NCBI GenBank assembly: GCA_016285075.1
Contig: JAEEQB010000034.1
Span: forward strand, 1-50,135
Direction: 5' to 3'
DNA from: Prevotella sp.
GTDB lineage: Bacteria; Bacteroidota; Bacteroidia; Bacteroidales; Bacteroidaceae
DNA: 50,135 bases
In this document: piece after piece, positions 46,091-50,135 of the stretch
Position numbering within the stretch: the first letter of the stretch is position 1
Layout: each line of letters opens with the position of its first letter
Translations under genes and position numbers: made by a program
Notes under the pieces: model-generated
What the model was told of the DNA's origin: nothing
The model's database searches: none
What the model saw: the letters and a program-made list of their open reading frames with translations, nothing else

Positions 46091-46223
46091 TCTTGACTTC
46101 GTTAATTCCCACTTCAATAACTTTGCAAATGACAGTGGAACCATCTCTCTTTACAATCACGTCTTGTGCATTTGACAGTATTGAAGAAAGAAACATCACG
46201 AATATCAGTAATAACTTTTTCAT
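46068..46223 (-). pseudogene. Secreted small protein truncated by repeat copy C
   Basis: 51 codons. A clear signal peptide (KKLLLIFVMFLSSILSNAQ) is followed by DVIVKRDGSTVICKVIEVG and INEVK, the opening of a common Bacteroidetes secreted protein (DVIVKKDGSTIxxKVxEI...). The next codons, RIRGTGF-stop, are encoded by the arm of repeat copy C, so the remainder has been lost. A perfect promoter at 46266-46297 still drives it. Below 60 codons, it is easily missed by automatic annotation. Confidence 0.7.
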
Positions 46224-46265
46224 AATAATTTAGATAATTGACAAATTCATATCTGTTCTAGGGTG

Positions 46266-46297
46266 CAAAGTTATTCAATTTATCCTGATGCACCAAA
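46266..46297 (-). promoter_or_regulatory. Promoter of the truncated secreted protein
   Basis: Minus strand: TTTG (46294-46297), 20 bp, TAACTTTG (46266-46273). The leader is about 37 nt. Confidence 0.75.
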
Positions 46298-46362
46298 CTT
46301 TTTCGTCATTATTTCCTTCTCATTTATTCTACATCTTATTATTATAGGCAATCGTTCTTAAA

Positions 46363-46636
46363 GAATCAGGGGGACAACAGTGACTACGGAGAGATCAGCC
46401 TGATACCGGGTGAGGTGTTCAACGATTTCTATACAAACAAAAAAGCATCAAATCAACCCCCGCAGATGCCAGACGGCGACACGCCCGAGGGCGCACGGAC
46501 AAATGATCTGAATGCTTCGGGTGCAAAGGTACAACAAAATCCTGAAACCACCAAGGATTCGGAAAGAAAATACTTCAAGACGCCAGACGGTCACGCCTAT
46601 GGTAAAACATGAAACAGGTACCTGTCCCCCTGATTC
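46363..46636 (+). mobile_element. Island bounded by inverted half repeats, carrying a gene fragment
   Basis: GAATCAGGGGGAC (46363-46375) and its exact inverse GTCCCCCTGATTC (46624-46636) are the outer ends of the REP-like family and bracket 274 bp. Inside, a frame open to TAG/TGA at about 46612 reads DYGEISLIPGEVFNDFYTN, later RKYFKTPDGHAYGKT. From memory this resembles the region just before the HEYTH motif in giant proteins of Bacteroidetes conjugative elements and phages. There is no start codon of the original gene and the HEYTH part is missing. The unit looks like a non-autonomous, MITE-like element or a rearranged pair of repeats. Confidence 0.45.
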
Positions 46637-46653
46637 CTTAGATGGATGATTGC

Positions 46654-48969
46654 TTATTTGAGGATACCCGCGTCGGCATCCCTGTTGTTCAATTCGGCCT
46701 CCTGTGTCTTGGCCTTGAAACCGTGGCTCCATCGCCAAGCAAAGGTTAGGAGGATGTGGCTGCCAGCTTCAGGATTGCTTTGCCGCACATTTTTATGGAC
46801 GAAATCATTGGTGGTCTCCACCCGGTTGTTCGTTCCATTCCGTTGCAAGGGCTGTTCCCAGGTCATGCCCACTTGGATGTCTTTCCATTTGTAGGAGGCG
46901 CTGATGGAACTGGTGTATTCGTTGTACCAAATGGTTTCTGCAAAAAGGCTGTAGTCACGGCTGGCGCAACGGGCAGAAAGATAGAAACTGCCGAGATAGC
47001 TTTCCAAAGAGATGTTGCCAGAGAAGAAGCCCCGTTTGTTCGTGTAGAGATCACTTTGAGCATTGAAATGATTATAACTTCCTACACCGGTTACGATGAG
47101 TTTATTGTTAAAGGCGGCATAGCGCAGATAGGCTGTCAGCACGAGCTGGTTCATGTCACGTTGGTTCTTAGCCCCATTGTCAAAGAACACCATCCCGTTA
47201 GTTTCCGTTCGGGTTATGGTGGGCATAATGGCGTTCTTGTTGATGGCGTAGGTGGCACTAAACATTGCATAAATCTTTCCCTTGTAGTAAGTCGCACGGA
47301 GCGAGTTTTCTACATGGTTGAAGGGCTTCAGAAAAGGGTTGCCCACGCGACGCTCCCACAAATCCTTCTGAATGATGATGTCGTTCATTGATGCCAGCGA
47401 AGGAAGGCGTGAGGCGAGGCTGAATCGATAGCCAAGACTGATGCTCGGGGTGACAGCATAATTGAGGTTGGCTTGCGGGCTGAAAGTTAGCTTGTGGTAT
47501 TTGTCATCCTGCTGGGTGTAATACTGGTCTTCGAGTGAGAGCGTGGCACTGCCAGAGAGTTTCTTCCAGCGTCCGTCTGCCTGTACGTATGCATTGGTGT
47601 TCGAGTTGACCATCTTTGCCTCGTTGTCGATGTCACCAACATAATGGTTGCGTGTGTAGCCGTAGAAAGAACGTATGCCGGATGTCAGACTGCCCCACTT
47701 GAATCCTTTGTAGTATTTCGCTTCGCCTATGACGGATGCTTTCTTGCCCCCTACACTATATTCAGTTTGAAAGCCGTTATTCTCTTGTTCGTATAAGTAG
47801 TCATAGTCAGAATGAATGTATGTGCCGACGACGTTGAAGATGAATGCCTGTTGGTGCGGCAGGTATTTCTTGAAGTATAAGCTTAGCGCAGGCGATTCGT
47901 ATTGGTCGCGGGTGTCCGTGCGGTTGATGTAGTCGCCCTTTCCTGTTTCGCTGACGAGATACGAGCGGTTTTGTTTAGGATTTCGTTGTAGATTGAGGTA
48001 GCCTTGTGCTTGGAACACAAAATTGTCGGGCTTCGTGAGATTGTATTTCATGGTCGTGCCGTGCGTAGCGGAAAGCGTGCGGGCATCCAGGCTCTGGAAG
48101 CGAACGGTGTGCCAGTCCCCATTTGGCATGAGGTACTCGCGCACATCGTCAGAAGTCTGCTCGAAATAATTTTGGTAGTTTTCTCGTTGGTTAATCGTCA
48201 ACTGGGAGTTCTTGCGATTATACGTGGCGAACGCATTGTTGTAACCATAGGTGAGTTTCGTGGAATTGTTTGTATTTACGCCTAATGCAATACCATCCTG
48301 CATCTGTTTCATGACGATGTTTAGGGCAATAGCCAGATTCGAGCCGTATTTCATGCCAGGATTACGGACTACCTCCACACGTTTCACCTGCTTAGGGTCG
48401 AGAATGCCGACGTCGTTGGCATCGGCAGGAATGTCATTGATGAACAATGCTACGCTCCCAGACGGGTCAAATGAAGAAACTGTCCGCGTGACAGGATTCA
48501 CGTTCAATAGAGGAATCGGAAGTTTCTGCAGCAAGTCCAATCCACCGCTGGATGCTTCCACTTGCTGGTCGGATGGGTAAATAAGTTGCTTGTCTGTAGT
48601 AAACACATTGCGGCTGGCCGAAACTACAACCTCGTTTATCTCAACGCTTTCTGTGAACATAATCAAAGTTCCCAATGCCAAATCCTGCTCCTTGACAATT
48701 TGCACGTTAGCCGAATAGTCTGAATAGCCTACGTGAGTACATAGCAGAGTGTACTTCCCTGCCTGTACATCGTGGAGCACGAAAGATCCGTTGGCCGCAG
48801 TCATAGTAGTAGCTACAATCTTGTTACCACGTGAAGGTCTGAGTGACACGTTCACCCCTTCGATGGGGCTGTTGGTCTCATCGCATATCGTAGCGGTGAG
48901 GTCTTCTGCTCGCATATGTGTACAAACATAGAATGCCAAAACAATGCAATATATTTTCGCTTTCATCAT
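46654..48969 (-). CDS. Outer-membrane beta-barrel protein, TonB-dependent receptor type
   Basis: 771 residues. Signal peptide (residues 1-21), then a carboxypeptidase-like regulatory domain (22-105: TATICDETNSPIEGVNVSLR, ending LGTLIMFTESVEINEVVV), a plug-like domain (LQKLPIPLLNV, DPKQVKRVEVVRNPGMKYGS) and a long C-terminal barrel with alternating hydrophobic strands. It belongs to the short TonB-receptor-like family often called outer membrane beta-barrel family protein. No SusD partner is nearby, so glycan import in the SusC manner is unlikely; the ligand is unknown. A promoter and a double palindromic site precede it. Confidence 0.87.
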   Translation of the reverse strand: MMKAKIYCIVLAFYVCTHMRAEDLTATICDETNSPIEGVNVSLRPSRGNKIVATTMTAANGSFVLHDVQAGKYTLLCTHVGYSDYSANVQIVKEQDLALGTLIMFTESVEINEVVVSASRNVFTTDKQLIYPSDQQVEASSGGLDLLQKLPIPLLNVNPVTRTVSSFDPSGSVALFINDIPADANDVGILDPKQVKRVEVVRNPGMKYGSNLAIALNIVMKQMQDGIALGVNTNNSTKLTYGYNNAFATYNRKNSQLTINQRENYQNYFEQTSDDVREYLMPNGDWHTVRFQSLDARTLSATHGTTMKYNLTKPDNFVFQAQGYLNLQRNPKQNRSYLVSETGKGDYINRTDTRDQYESPALSLYFKKYLPHQQAFIFNVVGTYIHSDYDYLYEQENNGFQTEYSVGGKKASVIGEAKYYKGFKWGSLTSGIRSFYGYTRNHYVGDIDNEAKMVNSNTNAYVQADGRWKKLSGSATLSLEDQYYTQQDDKYHKLTFSPQANLNYAVTPSISLGYRFSLASRLPSLASMNDIIIQKDLWERRVGNPFLKPFNHVENSLRATYYKGKIYAMFSATYAINKNAIMPTITRTETNGMVFFDNGAKNQRDMNQLVLTAYLRYAAFNNKLIVTGVGSYNHFNAQSDLYTNKRGFFSGNISLESYLGSFYLSARCASRDYSLFAETIWYNEYTSSISASYKWKDIQVGMTWEQPLQRNGTNNRVETTNDFVHKNVRQSNPEAGSHILLTFAWRWSHGFKAKTQEAELNNRDADAGILK

Positions 48970-49000
48970 GAAATGTTTTTAAAGATTACCAAATCGGGGA

Positions 49001-49033
49001 CAAAAGTACGCAGAAAGTCCTTTTTGTGTCAAA
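49001..49033 (-). promoter_or_regulatory. Promoter of the outer-membrane receptor
   Basis: Minus strand: TTTG (49030-49033), 21 bp, TACTTTTG (49001-49008). The leader is about 25-30 nt. Confidence 0.75.
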
Positions 49034-49037
49034 AAAA

Positions 49038-49059
49038 TTGTCTGACATTTGTCTGACAT
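49038..49059. promoter_or_regulatory. Two tandem TGTCTGACA palindromes just upstream of -33
   Basis: TTGTCTGACAT occurs at 49038-49048 and again at 49049-49059. Each contains the 9-bp palindrome TGTCTGACA, one helical turn apart, ending 4 bp from the -33 box. A looser copy (TTGCTTGTCAG) follows. The position suits an activator of the receptor gene. Confidence 0.55.
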
Positions 49060-49328
49060 TTGCTTGTCAGCAGTTTTTTCGGGTTTCTTAGGCAATGAGC
49101 AGTGATGTGAAAAAACAATGCGGCCTCCCATTGCGGAATGCTAGGAAAGCCCTATCTTAACACGCCCGCGCGGACGGTATATAAAGATGATGTTATTGTA
49201 GATGAGTACCTGAGAGAGAGAGAGAGAGAGAGAGAGTAGCAAAAATATTGGAACCACCAAACTTTTCGGTGGTTTTAACATTTTGCTCTATGTATGTTGC
49301 TCTCTTCATAAATACTCTATAGCAATGG
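49060..49328. repeat. Gap with GA microsatellite (49212-49236)
   Basis: The gap between the KilA-N gene end and the receptor regulatory region holds an uninterrupted (GA)12.5 tract, a slippage-prone sequence about 240 bp upstream of the receptor start. Apart from the terminator at 49252-49274 nothing else is recognised. Confidence 0.8.
49252..49274 (-). terminator. Terminator of the KilA-N gene
   Basis: Stem AACCACC/GGTGGTT with a 9-nt loop, followed on the minus strand by CCAATATTTTTG. It lies 55 bp after the KilA-N stop codon. Confidence 0.6.
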
Positions 49329-50135
49329 CTAATCATTGCCTATGCTGGGTGGAAGACTTGGTAGATTAGTCACATCAAGTGAAGACAGCACCTGTAGCTG
49401 TCTGACGGCCATCTGCCGCAACATTTGCAGACGTTCAGCCTGCGGGTGTTTCTGCTCAATGAGTAGTGCATTGTATGACTCCATGTTCGACAGAACAAGC
49501 AGTTGCTGTAGAGAGGCATAGTCACGTATGTTTCCCTTGCGACCTTGGTTCTGTGACCGCCACTGTGCCGCTGTCATACCAAAGAGGGCCACGTTGAGTA
49601 TGTCGGCCTCGTCCGCATACACAAAAGACTGCTGCTCTCGCGTCAGGTCTGGTGGCAACAGGTTCTGCTGTATGGCATCTGTGTGTACGCGGTAATTGAG
49701 CTTCGAAATCTCGCGATTTAGATTCCATGACAAAGATAGCCGCGAGTTCTCGTCAAACTTCAGGCGGCGATAATCCTTCATCAAGTAGAGCTTGAACTCA
49801 GCGGAAATCCACGAAGCAAACTCCATTGCAATGTCACTGTGAGCGTATGTTCCACCATAGCGTCCAGCCTTGGCTGTAATACCAATGGCACCTGTATTAT
49901 CCACCCACTTTGAGGGTGTCATGACAAAGCGGTTTAGTCCTGCCTCTGTCCTAAACGTGTCGAATTGAACACGGTTAAAACTTGGATTATGGAGACTCTC
50001 CCAAAGACCGAGGAACTCAATGGTATTGCGGTTGCGCATCCAGTTCTGTATGGCAAAGCGTGGGTCATCGCTGTTGCGAAAACGAGCAATGTCCGTCAAC
50101 GAGATGTACTCGTTACGGTAATCCTCGGTATAGAT
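49329..50135 (-). CDS. KilA-N domain protein (5' end beyond window)
   Basis: At least 268 residues; the frame is open through the right edge, so the start lies outside. A TTG at 50099 is not needed. The KilA-N DNA-binding domain opens with YISLTDIARFRNSDDPRFAI and QNWMRNRNTIEFLGLWE, then WVDNTGAIGITAKAGRYGGT and the helix DIAMEFASWISAEFKLYLMK. The C-terminal half (QQSFVYADEADILNVALFG, then RDYASLQQLLVLSNMESYNA) is the part shared by chromosomal KilA-N proteins of Bacteroidetes. Phage antirepressors share the N-terminal domain; chromosomal copies often sit in accessory islands. The function is unknown. Confidence 0.88.
   Translation of the reverse strand: MYTEDYRNEYISLTDIARFRNSDDPRFAIQNWMRNRNTIEFLGLWESLHNPSFNRVQFDTFRTEAGLNRFVMTPSKWVDNTGAIGITAKAGRYGGTYAHSDIAMEFASWISAEFKLYLMKDYRRLKFDENSRLSLSWNLNREISKLNYRVHTDAIQQNLLPPDLTREQQSFVYADEADILNVALFGMTAAQWRSQNQGRKGNIRDYASLQQLLVLSNMESYNALLIEQKHPQAERLQMLRQMAVRQLQVLSSLDVTNLPSLPPSIGND

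Noticed and set aside
46448..46738. Minus-strand ORF of 96 codons over the bracketed island
   Set aside because: Opposes the more protein-like plus-strand frame and crosses the repeat end into the receptor gene.

Overview
The window looks like chromosome from a Bacteroidales bacterium, most likely a Prevotellaceae member. Three things support this. At least eight transcription units start from the Bacteroidetes sigma-factor promoter (TTTG or TTG, 20-21 bp, TAnnTTTG). Respiratory complex I is the short form: fused NuoCD and no NuoE/F/G. The accessory genes are typical of the group: GH2 and GH106-like glycosidases, an outer-membrane beta-barrel receptor, lipoproteins and surface-glycan glycosyltransferases. 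Most genes are on the minus strand.

Layout. 1-1130: 5' part of a PLD/SNF2-type helicase that runs off the left edge. 1367-2313: decayed toxin-antitoxin-like genes, including a zeta toxin whose middle has been deleted, followed by short direct repeats. 2403-9807: a palindromic repeat, then the complete F1Fo ATP synthase operon (atpD-atpC-membrane gene-atpB-E-F-H-A-G, minus strand) with its terminator and promoter. 9840-13804: a small glycan cluster of three glycosyltransferases and a hexapeptide acyltransferase. 13863-16640: two small winged-helix-type proteins, aspS, and a pair of palindromes. 16697-26943: ten-gene nuo operon (A, B, CD, H-N). 27037-30362: epimerase, nucleotidyltransferase and GHMP kinase, read here as a galacturonate to UDP-galacturonate to UDP-glucuronate salvage route. 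30399-30730: a complex intergenic repeat. 30830-39385: thioredoxin-like protein, LD-carboxypeptidase lipoprotein, glutathione peroxidase-nitroreductase fusion, GH106-like hydrolase, msrA, and the radical SAM/DUF4130 putative DNA-repair pair. 39457-45024: two-gene GH2 operon. 45128-46636: a repeat-rich decayed zone holding an S24 autoprotease and a truncated secreted protein. 46654-49059: outer-membrane receptor. 49329-50135: KilA-N protein that runs off the right edge.

The most unusual signal is a family of inverted repeats with the core GGGGACAGGTTTTT. Three full copies (2403-2456, 45128-45197, 46025-46090) and several half copies are present. Two full copies sit exactly on the 3' ends of genes, which then end in the same tail, GTGF-stop, encoded by the repeat. 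One gene is clearly truncated, and the second probably is. Another pair of half copies brackets a fragment of a probable mobile-element gene. No transposase for the family lies in the window.

How the genes work together: the nuo and atp operons form the energy-conserving core. The uronate cluster would turn a pectin-derived sugar acid into activated sugars for glycan synthesis, and the glycosidases would release sugars. All functional calls come from reading sequence motifs and recalled family knowledge. No alignment or database search was run.
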